Source: Streptomyces chartreusis (GTDB taxonomy: Bacteria > Actinomycetota > Actinomycetes > Streptomycetales > Streptomycetaceae). From it: a DNA stretch of 64,000 bases. A program made the position numbers and the translations under genes. Location: positions 3,534,001 to 3,598,000 of the forward strand of contig NZ_CP023689.1 in NCBI RefSeq assembly GCF_008704715.1. Reading direction: 5' to 3'. Of this stretch, positions 15,176-24,061 are shown piece after piece. The notes beneath the pieces are model-generated. The model saw only the letters and a program-made list of their open reading frames with translations. It ran no database searches and was not told where the DNA came from. Position 1 is the stretch's first letter; every line of letters begins with the position of its first letter.

Positions 15176-16831
15176 TCAACTCCCGGGGTATGCCCAGGCG
15201 TTGGCCCGGCAGTGGATCCCGTCGTGGTCGAGGAACTTGGTCTGCTGCTGCATGACCGGGGCGAGCTCGCCGTCCTTGTCGCAGGTCACATGGCCGAAGC
15301 CGAGCCGGTGGCCGACCTCGTGATTGATCAGCATCTGCCGGTATTCGAGGATGCGGTCGTCGCCGTACGTCTTCGAGCCCTGGGCCCACCGGTAGGCGTT
15401 GATCATGACGCGCTCGGTGGAGGCCGAGTCGCACGAGACGTTGTCCTCGGTGGTGTCGAGTCCGGACTTGGCGCACCAGTCGGCGGTGGTGCCGGGGCTG
15501 GCCAGTGTGATCACGAAGTCCGGCTTGCCGGTGTAGATGCGCTCGAAGGTGCGGGCGCCGCCGTGGGCCCAGCTCCGCTCGTCGTTGAGCGTCTTCTGCA
15601 CGGCCTCGGCGAACAGCTCGCCGTCCAGCCCGAGCCCCTTCTCGACGTCCACGCGATAGGTGAACTTCTGCCCCTTGCCCGGCGCCTTGGCGACTCCCGG
15701 TATCGCGTCGAACTTGCCCGGACCCCTGAGGGTCGCGCCGAGCGGGTAGGTCACGGCCATCTTCTGGCCGTACGTCAGCGGCGCCACGGCCTCGGAGCCG
15801 GACTGCGTCGGCCGCCCGTCGCCGCGCGAGGCGGAGTCCCGGGCGTCGCGCGCCTGGTCGGTGGCGGACTGCGACTGCGTCTCGCCGTCGTCCCGCCCCT
15901 TGGCGACCTGGCCGGCGACGACGACCGCCAGCACGGTGACGACGGCGGCCGCGGCTATCCCGGTGAAGGTCCGCCCCTTGCCGCCCTCCGCGGAGGCGGG
16001 CTCGCCGGTCGGCGGAGCGTCGTCGTCGACGTCGGCACCGCTCCTGGTGTCCCAGTCGGTGACGGAGGCGTACGGGTCGGAGGCGTGCGCGGTCTCGGCC
16101 GTCCGGGGCGCGAAGACGTCGACGTCCTCGCCGAAGGCGTCGACGTAGTCCTGCCGGGGCCCTTCGGAGCGCGGCGCCCGCCGGGGGCGCGGGAGGGGGA
16201 CGCCGGGCGCGGGCGGCGCACCGGCCGCCCCCGGAGCGCCATACGTTACTCCGGTACGGCCCCTCAACTCACCCCAGCCACCACCGGGTTCACGCTGCTC
16301 GGGGTGACTGCCGCGGGCCTGGGGGACGCCGTGCGCGGGGGTCCCGTCCGCGAACCGGGGCACGCCCTGGGCGGGGGTCCCGTCGGGGAACCGGGGCACA
16401 CCACGGGCAGGGGTGCCGTCGGAGAACCGGGGCACACCACCGGCAGGGGTCCCGTCGGGGAACCGGGGCACACCCCGCGCGGGCGTGCCGTCGGGCAGCC
16501 TCGGGAAACCGTGGGCCGGGGTGCCGTCCGGCAGCCTCGGGACGCCGTGCGCGGGCGTGCCGTCCGGGAACCCCGGGAAACCGTGGGCGGGTGTGCCGCC
16601 GGGGAAGCCCTGCGCGCCGTACGGCGGCGTCGGCGTCCCCTGTCGTCCGGGAGCCGGTCCGGGGCGAGGCCCGGGAACCCGCGCGGGCCCGGCTGCCGGC
16701 CCCGCGCCGGGTGCGGACGGGCCCCGCTGGGCCGCGCCCGGGTCCGGCTGTGCCCCCCGGGAGCCCTGTCGTGCGGTTGTGTCCGCGGTGTCGCGTTTCG
16801 CGCCCGACCCACGGCGGCTGTGGCGTCCCAC
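15176..16831 (-). CDS. DUF3152 protein: membrane-anchored, zinc-protease-like
   Basis: 551 residues. N-terminal cytoplasmic part is charged then Pro/Gly-rich, with seven or eight tandem 12-residue repeats of the form GVPRFPDGTPAR (about residues 65-170). One transmembrane helix follows (about 285-310, GIAAAAVVTVLAVVVAG). The extracellular C-terminal ~200 residues is DUF3152, with a metzincin-like motif NHEVGHRLGFGH that fits HExxHxxGxxH zinc ligands, and several Cys likely in disulfides. GTG at 16831 with GAGG 6 nt upstream. The gene directly follows the alpha/beta hydrolase; the hydrolase stop lies inside the ribosome site region, so the two form an operon. Substrate unknown. Confidence 0.85.
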   Translation of the reverse strand: MGRHSRRGSGAKRDTADTTARQGSRGAQPDPGAAQRGPSAPGAGPAAGPARVPGPRPGPAPGRQGTPTPPYGAQGFPGGTPAHGFPGFPDGTPAHGVPRLPDGTPAHGFPRLPDGTPARGVPRFPDGTPAGGVPRFSDGTPARGVPRFPDGTPAQGVPRFADGTPAHGVPQARGSHPEQREPGGGWGELRGRTGVTYGAPGAAGAPPAPGVPLPRPRRAPRSEGPRQDYVDAFGEDVDVFAPRTAETAHASDPYASVTDWDTRSGADVDDDAPPTGEPASAEGGKGRTFTGIAAAAVVTVLAVVVAGQVAKGRDDGETQSQSATDQARDARDSASRGDGRPTQSGSEAVAPLTYGQKMAVTYPLGATLRGPGKFDAIPGVAKAPGKGQKFTYRVDVEKGLGLDGELFAEAVQKTLNDERSWAHGGARTFERIYTGKPDFVITLASPGTTADWCAKSGLDTTEDNVSCDSASTERVMINAYRWAQGSKTYGDDRILEYRQMLINHEVGHRLGFGHVTCDKDGELAPVMQQQTKFLDHDGIHCRANAWAYPGS

Positions 16832-16839
16832 GTCGCGCC

Positions 16840-17871
16840 TCAGCCCCCAGCCTTCTCGGTCGCCCCGTCACCGTCACCGGCGACGGCGGCCCGCTCCCGC
16901 GGGTCCACGGCCTGCGCCTGTCCCGTCTCCTCCAGGAGTCCGCGGAACGCCCGGGCGACGACCTCCGGGTACTCCATCATCGCCACGTGGCCGGCGTCCG
17001 GCAGGCTCAGCAGCCGGGAGTCACGGAAGCTCCGCGCGGCCTTGCGGCTCATGCGGTGGCCGACGAGCTGGTCCCGGGCGCCGTAGATCAGCAGCGTCGG
17101 CGCCAGCACCCGCTCGGCCTGGCGCCACAGCGCGTGCTGGCCGCCCAGTGTGTAGGCGTTGACCAGCCCGCGCGCGGAACGCGTCATCGCGTCCCAGAAG
17201 TACGGCAGCTGGAGCCGGCGCTCCATCTCCTCGACCGCGTTGCGGAATCCTTCCGGCGTGGCCCGCCCGGGGTCGCCGTAGCAGAGGTGCATCACGCCGC
17301 GGACCCGCTGCTCCGCCGTCCATCCCCGGGTCAGGCGGGTGAAGAGCGCGGTCACCCCGGGCACCGAGAGCAGGGCGGTCGGCACGGCGGTGCGCTGGAC
17401 CCGGAGCTCCGGCAGCGCGGGCGACACGAGGGTCAGGGTGCGGACCAGATCGGGACGCACCGCGGCCACCCGGGTGGTCACGGCGCCGCCGAGCGAGTTG
17501 CCGAAGAGGTGCACGGGGCCGCGGTCGGAGGCGTCCAGATAGCGGATCACCGCGCGTGCGTGCGCGGTGATCGAGTAGTCGCCGTCGTCCGGTGGTGGCG
17601 AGTCGCCGAAGCCCGGCAGGTCGACGGCCTCGCAGTCGACCTCGCCCTCGAGCTGCTCCATCAGCGCCGACCAGTTCTGTGAGGAACCGCCGAGTCCATG
17701 GACGTAGAGCGCGGGCGCCAGCCCTTCGCGCGCGGGCGGTCTCGACCGCACCGTCAGCGTGATCCCCGGCAGTCCGACCGAACGCAGCCGCTCGCCCTCC
17801 GCGACCCGGACGGTCGCGACCTTGGGGAGCACGCTGGCGGCCGGCGCGGACGGGAGCTCGGTCGAAGACAT
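16840..17871 (-). CDS. Alpha/beta-hydrolase fold protein
   Basis: 343 residues, no signal peptide. Oxyanion region YVHGLGGSSQNW, nucleophile elbow FGNSLGGAV, acid loop IYGARDQLVG and His in PDAGHVAMMEYP give a complete triad. General alpha/beta-hydrolase of the lipase/esterase or C-C hydrolase type; substrate cannot be told. ATG at 17871 has no ribosome site but a TAACAT box ends 6 nt upstream (17883-17878), so a leaderless mRNA is likely. Divergent from the small acidic protein gene and co-transcribed with the DUF3152 gene. Confidence 0.87.
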   Translation of the reverse strand: MSSTELPSAPAASVLPKVATVRVAEGERLRSVGLPGITLTVRSRPPAREGLAPALYVHGLGGSSQNWSALMEQLEGEVDCEAVDLPGFGDSPPPDDGDYSITAHARAVIRYLDASDRGPVHLFGNSLGGAVTTRVAAVRPDLVRTLTLVSPALPELRVQRTAVPTALLSVPGVTALFTRLTRGWTAEQRVRGVMHLCYGDPGRATPEGFRNAVEEMERRLQLPYFWDAMTRSARGLVNAYTLGGQHALWRQAERVLAPTLLIYGARDQLVGHRMSRKAARSFRDSRLLSLPDAGHVAMMEYPEVVARAFRGLLEETGQAQAVDPRERAAVAGDGDGATEKAGG

Positions 17872-18097
17872 GCGGCAATGTTACGAGACGATCACGCAGT
17901 GGTTCATGTGTTCGCCGTCACAAGTCGTCACGTACATGGCATCCGCAGGTGCGAGACGCCGGCGCAGATCCCCGCGCGGATCGCATAGCGTCCGAAACCG
18001 GTGTCTCCTAGGCTCGTACGCAGGGCACCCGGATGTGGACCCCTGCTTCGCCCAGGGACGCTGTCCCCCCGGGGACGTTCTAGGAAGGGAGCCCGCC

Positions 18098-18322
18098 ATG
18101 GCCGTCGATCCGACCGACCCCGACACGTTCGTGGACGAGGACACCGACGAGTCCGAGGAGTTCGACGTCGAGGCCCCCGCGGCCGACGCGGCCGAGCAGC
18201 AGGCCGATGTCCGGCGCGACCGCGACGACACGCTGACCGGCGCGGACCGGGACCGGGCGAACGAGGCCGATCTGATCGAGCAGGCACGCGTCGTCTCGAT
18301 CGACGAGGACGACTACCGGTGA
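18098..18322 (+). CDS. Small acidic protein of unknown function
   Basis: 74 residues, very rich in Asp and Glu (MAVDPTDPDTFVDEDTDES...), no Cys, no hydrophobic segment, so probably a soluble and perhaps disordered cytoplasmic protein. GAAGGGAG lies 7 nt before the ATG and codon use is typical of the genome, which supports real coding. I recognise it only as a short protein conserved in Streptomyces. Just past the stop (18313-18385) the DNA shows four degenerate copies of a ~20-nt repeat around GACCACCGGTGACAG. Confidence 0.7.
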   Translation: MAVDPTDPDTFVDEDTDESEEFDVEAPAADAAEQQADVRRDRDDTLTGADRDRANEADLIEQARVVSIDEDDYR

Positions 18323-18566
18323 CAGGGAACCGACCACCGGTGACAGAGAACGACCGCGGGTGACACCGGACGACCACCCGTGAGAGTGCCGCTGAGCAGG
18401 AGAGAGGCCGTTTGCTGCCCGCTCTGCCCAGGTTTCAAACTTTGTGCGCGACTTTCGCCACCGTCCGGTCCGTGAAATTCTGCGCTCGCACCGCGCACAC
18501 CAGGGTTACCGAAAAGTACGATGGCGGCGCGGCGCACACCGCATGTGGACGACATTGGGAGGCGGC

Positions 18567-19208
18567 GTGACAGCCATCGAGCAGACAGAGGCGGCACGCC
18601 CGCGAGGCACGCGCCTGCCGCGCCGTGCCCGACGGAACCAGCTGCTGGGCGCCGCCCAGGAGGTCTTCGTCGCGCAGGGCTACCACGCCGCCGCGATGGA
18701 CGACATCGCCGAGCGCGCCGGCGTCAGCAAGCCGGTGCTCTACCAGCACTTCCCGGGCAAGCTCGACCTCTATCTCGCGCTGCTGGACCAGCACTGCGAG
18801 TCCCTGATCCAGGCCGTACGCAACGCGCTCGCGTCGACGACCGACAACAAGCAGCGCGTACGGGCGACCATGGACGCGTACTTCGCGTACGTCGAGGACG
18901 ACGGCGGTGCCTTCCGCCTGGTCTTCGAGTCGGACCTGACCAACGAGCCCGCCGTGCGCGAGCGCGTCGACAAGGTCACGAACGAGTGCGCCGAGGCGAT
19001 CTGCGAGGTCATCGCCGAGGACACCGGTCTCTCGCGCGCCGAGTCGATGCTGCTGGCCTCCGGCCTCGGCGGCCTCGCGCAGGTCGTCGCCCGCTCCTGG
19101 CTGCACAGCGACCGCAGCGTCCCGCGCGACCAGGCGGTGCAGCTGCTGACGTCCCTCGCGTGGCGCGGCATCGCCGGCTTCCCGCTGCACGGCATCGAGC
19201 ACCACTGA
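18567..19208 (+). CDS. TetR/AcrR family transcriptional regulator
   Basis: 213 residues from GTG at 18567. Residues about 17-65 are a TetR_N helix-turn-helix (RRNQLLGAAQEVFVAQGYHAAAMDDIAERAGVSKPVLYQHFPGKLDLYLALL broken across helices 1-3). The rest is an all-helical ligand/dimer domain with LVFESDLTNEP. The GTG is preferred over an ATG at 18543 because GGGAGG lies 4 nt upstream of it. Cytoplasmic DNA-binding repressor or activator; ligand and targets are not visible. In mycobacteria a TetR gene (Rv3208) occupies the same place beside DUF3107, DUF3152 and moeZ homologs. Confidence 0.92.
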   Translation: MTAIEQTEAARPRGTRLPRRARRNQLLGAAQEVFVAQGYHAAAMDDIAERAGVSKPVLYQHFPGKLDLYLALLDQHCESLIQAVRNALASTTDNKQRVRATMDAYFAYVEDDGGAFRLVFESDLTNEPAVRERVDKVTNECAEAICEVIAEDTGLSRAESMLLASGLGGLAQVVARSWLHSDRSVPRDQAVQLLTSLAWRGIAGFPLHGIEHH

Positions 19209-19358
19209 CGCCCGCTCGCCCCCGGGCACGTTTGTTCCCGCCTCCTGTTCGCTGTTGGCGTTCTTGGTCGGAGCGTGTACGTCCCCTCACCGGGCTAATG
19301 TGTGCTGGGTACGGCGCGGAAGGTCGCGCACTTCACTGACCGTCGGAGGGACATAGCC

Positions 19359-19586
19359 GTGGAGGTCAAGATCGGCGTGCAGCACGCGCCCCGCGAGATC
19401 GTTCTGGAGAGCGGTCAGAGTGCCGATGAGGTCGAGCGGGCGGTGTCCGAGGCGCTGGCCGGGAAGACGCAGCTGCTCAGCCTCGTGGATGAGCACGGCC
19501 GCAAGGTCCTCGTCCCGGCCGACCGCCTCGCCTACGTGGAGCTCGGCGAGCCGGCTCCGCGCAAGGTGGGCTTCGGCGCCCTGTAA
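19359..19586 (+). CDS. DUF3107 family small protein
   Basis: 75 residues starting VEVKIGVQHAPREIVLES and ending GFGAL. This matches the short actinobacterial DUF3107 family (mycobacterial relative: Rv3208A/TB9.4). GTG at 19359 has GGAGGG about 10 nt upstream. It follows the TetR gene by 150 bp on the same strand and is closed by a strong terminator, so it may have its own promoter. Function unknown; the product is soluble and mixed alpha/beta by appearance. Confidence 0.88.
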   Translation: MEVKIGVQHAPREIVLESGQSADEVERAVSEALAGKTQLLSLVDEHGRKVLVPADRLAYVELGEPAPRKVGFGAL

Positions 19587-19613
19587 CAAGGCGCCCACGC
19601 GGCAGACATCACG

Positions 19614-19653
19614 GGAGGGCCCGGCGACACAGGTCGCCGGGCCCTCCTGTTTT
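19614..19653 (+). terminator. Strong intrinsic terminator
   Basis: A perfect 15-bp stem (GGAGGGCCCGGCGAC and its complement) with a 4-nt ACAG loop, followed by TGTTTT. Ends the DUF3107 transcript. Confidence 0.9.
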
Positions 19654-19779
19654 CCCGTCCGTCGTGTCTCCACGAATGGCGCACAGCCCTCTCACAGAGG
19701 AGGATTGCATTCCGCAGGTCAGGGGTATGACGGGCTACGACCGTTTCGAGCCGGCCGGCCATGTGGGAGGGACCCCAAC

Positions 19780-20049
19780 ATGCTCTTGGAAGCGATCAGC
19801 TCCGCGATCCTCGGCCTTGCCCTGGCGTGGGCTGCCGCGCGCCGTCTGCCGCACCGGCTGCCCGCCCGCTCGCTGGTCCTCCCGACGGGTGTCGCAGGCG
19901 GCCTCTTCGGCGCCTTCATCACGCACACCGCGCTCGACTTCGGCAACCTCTTCGTGATCCTGATCGGCGCGGCGGTCGTCTCCGCCGCCTCGCTCTCCCT
20001 GCTGGTCCGCCCCGCGGGAAGACTGCGCCGCCACTCGGCGACCGCGTAG
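19780..20049 (+). CDS. Small membrane protein
   Basis: 89 residues with three hydrophobic segments: LLEAISSAILGLALAWAAA, SLVLPTGVAGGLFGAF and NLFVILIGAAVVSAASLSLL. GGGAGGG lies 8 nt before the ATG. Not a family I can name; small integral membrane proteins of this type are common in Streptomyces. Single gene, converging on the ferritin-like gene. Confidence 0.7.
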   Translation: MLLEAISSAILGLALAWAAARRLPHRLPARSLVLPTGVAGGLFGAFITHTALDFGNLFVILIGAAVVSAASLSLLVRPAGRLRRHSATA

Positions 20050-20132
20050 ACCCCGAGGACCGGCCGCCCGACCGCTGACGCCACCGACCGGCGACCACCG
20101 GGGCCGATCACCGGCCCCGGGGCCCGTGGGAG

Positions 20133-20879
20133 CTACGCCGCGAGGCCCAGCGCGGCCATCCGCTTCGTGTGGGCCTCGGTGATCCGCGAGAACATCTTCC
20201 CGACCTCGGCGAGATCGAAGCCGTCCGCGACCCCGCCCACCAGCATCGTGGAGAGCGCGTCGCGGTCGGCGACCACCCGCTGGGACTGCGACAGGGCCTC
20301 GCCCATCAGCCGCCGCGCCCACAGGGCGAGCCGCCCGCCGACGCGCGGATCGGCGTCGATCGCGGCCCGCACCTTCTCGACGGCGAACGACGCGTGCCCG
20401 GTGTCGTCGAGCACGGAGAGCACCAGCCCGCGGGTGTCGGAGTCCAGGCGTGCCGCGACCTCCCGGTAGAAGTCACTGGCGATCGAGTCGCCTACGTACG
20501 CCTTGACGAGCCCCTCCAGCCAGTCCGAGGGCGCCGTCTGCTTGTGGAACCCGTCCAGCGCGGCGACGAACGGCTCCATCGCCTGCGTCGGCTCGGCACC
20601 GATCTCGGTCAGCCGGTCCCGCAGCTTCTCGTAGTGGTGGAACTCGGCCGACGCCATCTTCGCCAGCTCCGCCTTGTCCGCCAGCGTCGGCGCCAGCTTG
20701 GCGTCCTCGGCGAGACGCTCGAACGCCGCCAGCTCCCCGTAGGCCAGCGCGCCGAGCAGGTCCACGACAGCGGCCCGGTACTGCGGATCGGCGGAGGCCC
20801 GCGCCCAGTCCTGGGCGGCGACCCCGGTGTGTTCGACGGCGGTCTCGGAGGCGTCAGAGGTGTTGTCAGGCGTCGTCAT
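20133..20879 (-). CDS. Ferritin-like fold protein
   Basis: 248 residues, all-helical. Candidate carboxylate/His iron ligands appear in ferritin-like spacing: GELAAFERLAED, EFHHYEKL, ASDFYREVA and DTGHASFAVE. This corresponds to the ferritin-like domain related to MiaE-type tRNA hydroxylases, found in actinobacteria next to the DEAD-box helicase (mycobacterial Rv3210c). Whether it binds a di-iron centre or has hydroxylase activity is unknown. Start chosen at ATG 20879 because TATTGT (20892-20887) ends 7 nt upstream with no ribosome site, consistent with a leaderless mRNA. A GTG at 20888 lies inside that -10 region. Divergent from the helicase gene. Confidence 0.85.
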   Translation of the reverse strand: MTTPDNTSDASETAVEHTGVAAQDWARASADPQYRAAVVDLLGALAYGELAAFERLAEDAKLAPTLADKAELAKMASAEFHHYEKLRDRLTEIGAEPTQAMEPFVAALDGFHKQTAPSDWLEGLVKAYVGDSIASDFYREVAARLDSDTRGLVLSVLDDTGHASFAVEKVRAAIDADPRVGGRLALWARRLMGEALSQSQRVVADRDALSTMLVGGVADGFDLAEVGKMFSRITEAHTKRMAALGLAA

Positions 20880-20892
20880 GAAGCGCACAATA

Positions 20893-21269
20893 GCCCGCTC
20901 ATCGCGTCACGGAAGTCCCTGGTCAATCACTGTGACGCCGACTACGTGACCAATTCGGCCATCGCATGTGCGCGTTTCCGGGGTATGGTGGTAATGCGCC
21001 CGCTGAGTACTTAGACGTATCTCGACGGGCCGCACGTTATGAGGATGCCCGGTCGGTGGCCCGATCGGCTCCGACCCGACAGCCCTCCCCGGCCGTACGG
21101 CACTGTGCGTACGGCGACCGGAGGGACACCCTCAGCGGTACGAGCGCTAGAGCGTCGGCAGTGGTCCCGTGCCCTACGGCCAGCCCGTAAGGCAGCCGAC
21201 GTCCCCGGCACGGTCCGTCAAAGACCCCCCGCGCTCGCCTCGCACCGCGCACACAGAAGAGGCAGCACC
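20893..21269 (+). promoter_or_regulatory. Intergenic region and probable long 5' leader of the DEAD-box helicase
   Basis: 377 bases without a convincing gene. The helicase frame is open upstream to an ATG at 21039, but that stretch uses codons rare in this genome (CTA twice, TCA, GTA, CAA, AGA), so it looks untranslated. A TATGGT box at about 20985-20990 could be a -10 element. A long leader is common for cold-inducible DEAD-box helicase mRNAs. No hairpin class recognised. Confidence 0.4.
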
Positions 21270-23825
21270 CTGACTACGACTTTCCGAGAGCTCGGAATCC
21301 TTCCCGAGACCGCTGAGGCCCTTGAGGCCGTCGGCATCATCAACCCCTTCCCCATCCAGGAGATGACCCTCCCCGTCGCCCTCTCCGGCACGGACGTCAT
21401 CGGCCAGGCCAAGACCGGTACCGGCAAGACGCTGGGCTTTGGTCTCCCGCTCCTGGAGCGCGTCACCGTCCCCGCCGACGTCGAGGCCGGCCGCGCCGAG
21501 CCCGAGGCGCTCACCGACGCCCCGCAGGCGCTCGTCGTCGTCCCCACGCGCGAGCTGTGCACGCAGGTCACCAACGACCTGCTGACCGCCGGCAAGGTGC
21601 GTAACGTCCGCGTCCTCGCGATCTACGGCGGCCGCGCCTACGAGCCGCAGGTCGAGGCCCTGAAGAAGGGCGTCGACGTCATCGTCGGCACCCCGGGCCG
21701 GCTGCTGGACCTCGCGGGCCAGAAGAAGCTCAACCTCAAGCACATCAAGGCGCTCGTCCTCGACGAGGCCGACGAGATGCTCGACCTGGGCTTCCTGCCC
21801 GACGTCGAGAAGATCATCAACATGCTGCCGGCCCGCCGCCAGACCATGCTGTTCTCGGCGACCATGCCGGGCGCGGTCATCGGCCTCGCGCGCCGCTACA
21901 TGTCGCAGCCCACCCACATCCGCGCCACCGCGCCGGACGACGAGGGCGTGACGGTCGCGAACATCGCGCAGCACGTCTACCGCGCGCACAACATGGACAA
22001 GCCGGAGATGGTCGCGCGCATACTGCAGGCCGACGGCCGGGGACTGGCCATGGTCTTCTGCCGTACGAAGCGCACGGCGGCCGACCTCGCCGACCAGCTC
22101 CAGCAGCGCGGCTTCGCCTCCGGCGCGGTCCACGGTGACCTCGGCCAGGGCGCCCGCGAGCAGGCGCTGCGCGCCTTCCGCAACGGCAAGGTGGACGTCC
22201 TCGTCTGCACCGACGTCGCCGCGCGCGGCATCGACGTCGAGGGTGTCACGCACGTCATCAACTACCAGTCGCCGGAAGAGGAGAAGACGTACCTGCACCG
22301 CATCGGCCGTACCGGCCGCGCGGGCAACACGGGTACGGCGATCACGCTGGTCGACTGGGACGACATCCCGCGCTGGCAGCTCATCAACAAGGCGCTGGAG
22401 CTCAACTTCAACGACCCGCCGGAGACTTACTCCACGTCCCCGCACCTCTTCGAGGAACTGAAGATCCCCGCGGGCACGAAGGGCGTTCTGCCCCGCTCGG
22501 AGCGCACCCGCGCCGGGCTGGCGGCGGAGGAGGTCGAGGACCTCGGCGAGACCGGCGGACGCGGTGCGCGCGGTCGCGGTGGCCGGGGCGGCCGGGACGA
22601 GTCCCGTTCGTCCTCGCCGGACCGTGAGCGCTCGGCACGTACGCCGCGTCGCCGTCGCCGTACGCGCAGCGGTTCCCCGCTTGACGCGACGTCCGCGCCG
22701 GCCAACGGCTCCGCGACCGTCGAGGAGAGCACCGAGGCCGGCCCGGCCGAGTCGCGCACCCCGCGCCGCCGTCGCCGCACCCGTGGCGGAGCGGTGTCGG
22801 AGGCTGCCCCGGCGACGACCGCCGCCGAGGCCGCGGTCGAGACGGCCGAGGGCCCGTCGCTGGACACCGCCGACGAGACCCCGGCCAAGCCGCGCCGCCG
22901 CCGCACCCGCAAGTCGGCGGAGCCGCAGGCGACTTCGGCCCAGGTCGTGGCTCCCGAGGCGGAGGCCGTGCAGGTTTCCGAGCCCGCCGTGGCGCAGGTC
23001 GCGGAGGCCGAGGAGGCGCCCGCCACCAAGCCGCGCCGCCGCACCCGCAAGGCGACGGCTGCGGCCGAGGCCGCCGTCGACACCGTCGAGGCCGTGCAGG
23101 AGGCCCCGGAGGCTGCGGAGACCAAGCCGCGCCGCCGGACCCGTAAGGCGACGGCCGAGGCCGCCGTCGACACGGCCGAGGCCGTCGAGGCCAAGCCGAA
23201 GGCACGCCGCACCCGCAAGACCGCGGCCGCTGTCGAGGCCCCCGAGTCCGCCGACATCCCGGCCCAGACGGCCCAGGAGCCGGAGGCCGCCGAGGCCAAG
23301 CCGCGCCGCACGCGCAAGGCGACGGCCGCCGCGGAGACCGCGGTCGACACCGCCGAGGCCGTCGAGGCCAAGCCCAAGGCACGCCGTACGCGGAAGGCCG
23401 CGGCCACCGCCGAGGCCGCCGTGGACACGGCCGAGGGCACGGAGGCCAAGCCGCGCCGCACCCGCAAGGCCGCCGCCACGACCGTGGCCGAGCCGGAGGC
23501 CGCCGAGGCCAAGCCGCGCCGGACCCGCAAGGCGACGGCCGCCGCGGAGACCGCCGCCGACACGGCCGAGGCCGCGGAGGCCAAGCCCAAGGCACGCCGC
23601 ACCCGCAAGACCGCGGCGTCCACCGCGGCCGGCGAGGTCGCCGACATCCCGGCCCAGGCCACGCAGGAGCCGACGGCCACGGACGCGCCGGCCCCGCGCC
23701 GCCGCACCCGCAAGGCCGCCGCCACCGCGGAGTCCGCGACCGGCACGGCCGAGGCCACGGAGGCCAAGCCCAAGGCACGCCGCACCCGCAAGGCGACGGC
23801 TGCCGCGGAGCCGACGGAGAGCTGA
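21270..23825 (+). CDS. DEAD-box RNA helicase with long repetitive basic tail; apparent CTG start
   Basis: 851 residues. Q motif (FRELGILPETAEAL...PFPIQ), Walker A AKTGTGKT, PTRELC, TPGRLLD, DEAD (VLDEADEMLD), SAT (FSATMPG), then the second RecA domain with VFCRTKRTA, TDVAARGID and HRIGRTGRAG: a complete ATP-dependent RNA unwinding core (about residues 1-430). From about 470 to the end is a low-complexity tail of Arg-rich blocks (PRRRRRTRSG, KPRRRTRKAT, KPKARRTRKTA) alternating with Ala/Glu/Val spacers, probably for RNA or ribosome binding. The first family-like codon is CTG at 21270, with AGAGG 7 nt upstream; there is no ATG, GTG or TTG close by in frame. Family role: ribosome assembly, mRNA decay, cold adaptation. 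Confidence 0.93.
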   Translation: MTTTFRELGILPETAEALEAVGIINPFPIQEMTLPVALSGTDVIGQAKTGTGKTLGFGLPLLERVTVPADVEAGRAEPEALTDAPQALVVVPTRELCTQVTNDLLTAGKVRNVRVLAIYGGRAYEPQVEALKKGVDVIVGTPGRLLDLAGQKKLNLKHIKALVLDEADEMLDLGFLPDVEKIINMLPARRQTMLFSATMPGAVIGLARRYMSQPTHIRATAPDDEGVTVANIAQHVYRAHNMDKPEMVARILQADGRGLAMVFCRTKRTAADLADQLQQRGFASGAVHGDLGQGAREQALRAFRNGKVDVLVCTDVAARGIDVEGVTHVINYQSPEEEKTYLHRIGRTGRAGNTGTAITLVDWDDIPRWQLINKALELNFNDPPETYSTSPHLFEELKIPAGTKGVLPRSERTRAGLAAEEVEDLGETGGRGARGRGGRGGRDESRSSSPDRERSARTPRRRRRTRSGSPLDATSAPANGSATVEESTEAGPAESRTPRRRRRTRGGAVSEAAPATTAAEAAVETAEGPSLDTADETPAKPRRRRTRKSAEPQATSAQVVAPEAEAVQVSEPAVAQVAEAEEAPATKPRRRTRKATAAAEAAVDTVEAVQEAPEAAETKPRRRTRKATAEAAVDTAEAVEAKPKARRTRKTAAAVEAPESADIPAQTAQEPEAAEAKPRRTRKATAAAETAVDTAEAVEAKPKARRTRKAAATAEAAVDTAEGTEAKPRRTRKAAATTVAEPEAAEAKPRRTRKATAAAETAADTAEAAEAKPKARRTRKTAASTAAGEVADIPAQATQEPTATDAPAPRRRTRKAAATAESATGTAEATEAKPKARRTRKATAAAEPTES

Positions 23826-23834
23826 TCTCCCGTA

Positions 23835-23873
23835 CGACGGCCCGGTCCCACCTCGTGTGGGGCCGGGCCGTCG
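23835..23873 (+). terminator. Hairpin terminator after the helicase
   Basis: A 17-bp stem (CGACGGCCCGGTCCCAC paired with GTGGGGCCGGGCCGTCG, one G-U pair) with a 5-nt loop starts 10 nt after the stop. No U-tract. Confidence 0.8.
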
Positions 23874-24061
23874 GCGTCTCATCGGTCGGTTGGGGCAGGG
23901 CGAGCGTCGGTCGGCCGGTGCAGGTCGCCCCTGCCGACAGCCTCGGTCGGCCGAGGCAGGGCGCTCCTGTCGGCACGGCTCGGCAAGTTCGAGCCACCCG
24001 CCACCCCGGCCCCCGCACGCGGCGCTCAGGCAGTTCAAGGACACCCGCTACCCTCCCCCTC

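Noticed and set aside
21039..21269. N-terminal extension of the DEAD-box helicase from ATG 21039
   Set aside because: In frame and open, but with rare codons and Arg/Pro-rich nonsense-like protein; treated as leader.
23880..24000. GC-rich imperfect repeats (GGTCGGTTGGGGCAGG-like) after the helicase terminator
   Set aside because: They form several weak hairpins but no defined repeat unit or family that I could support.
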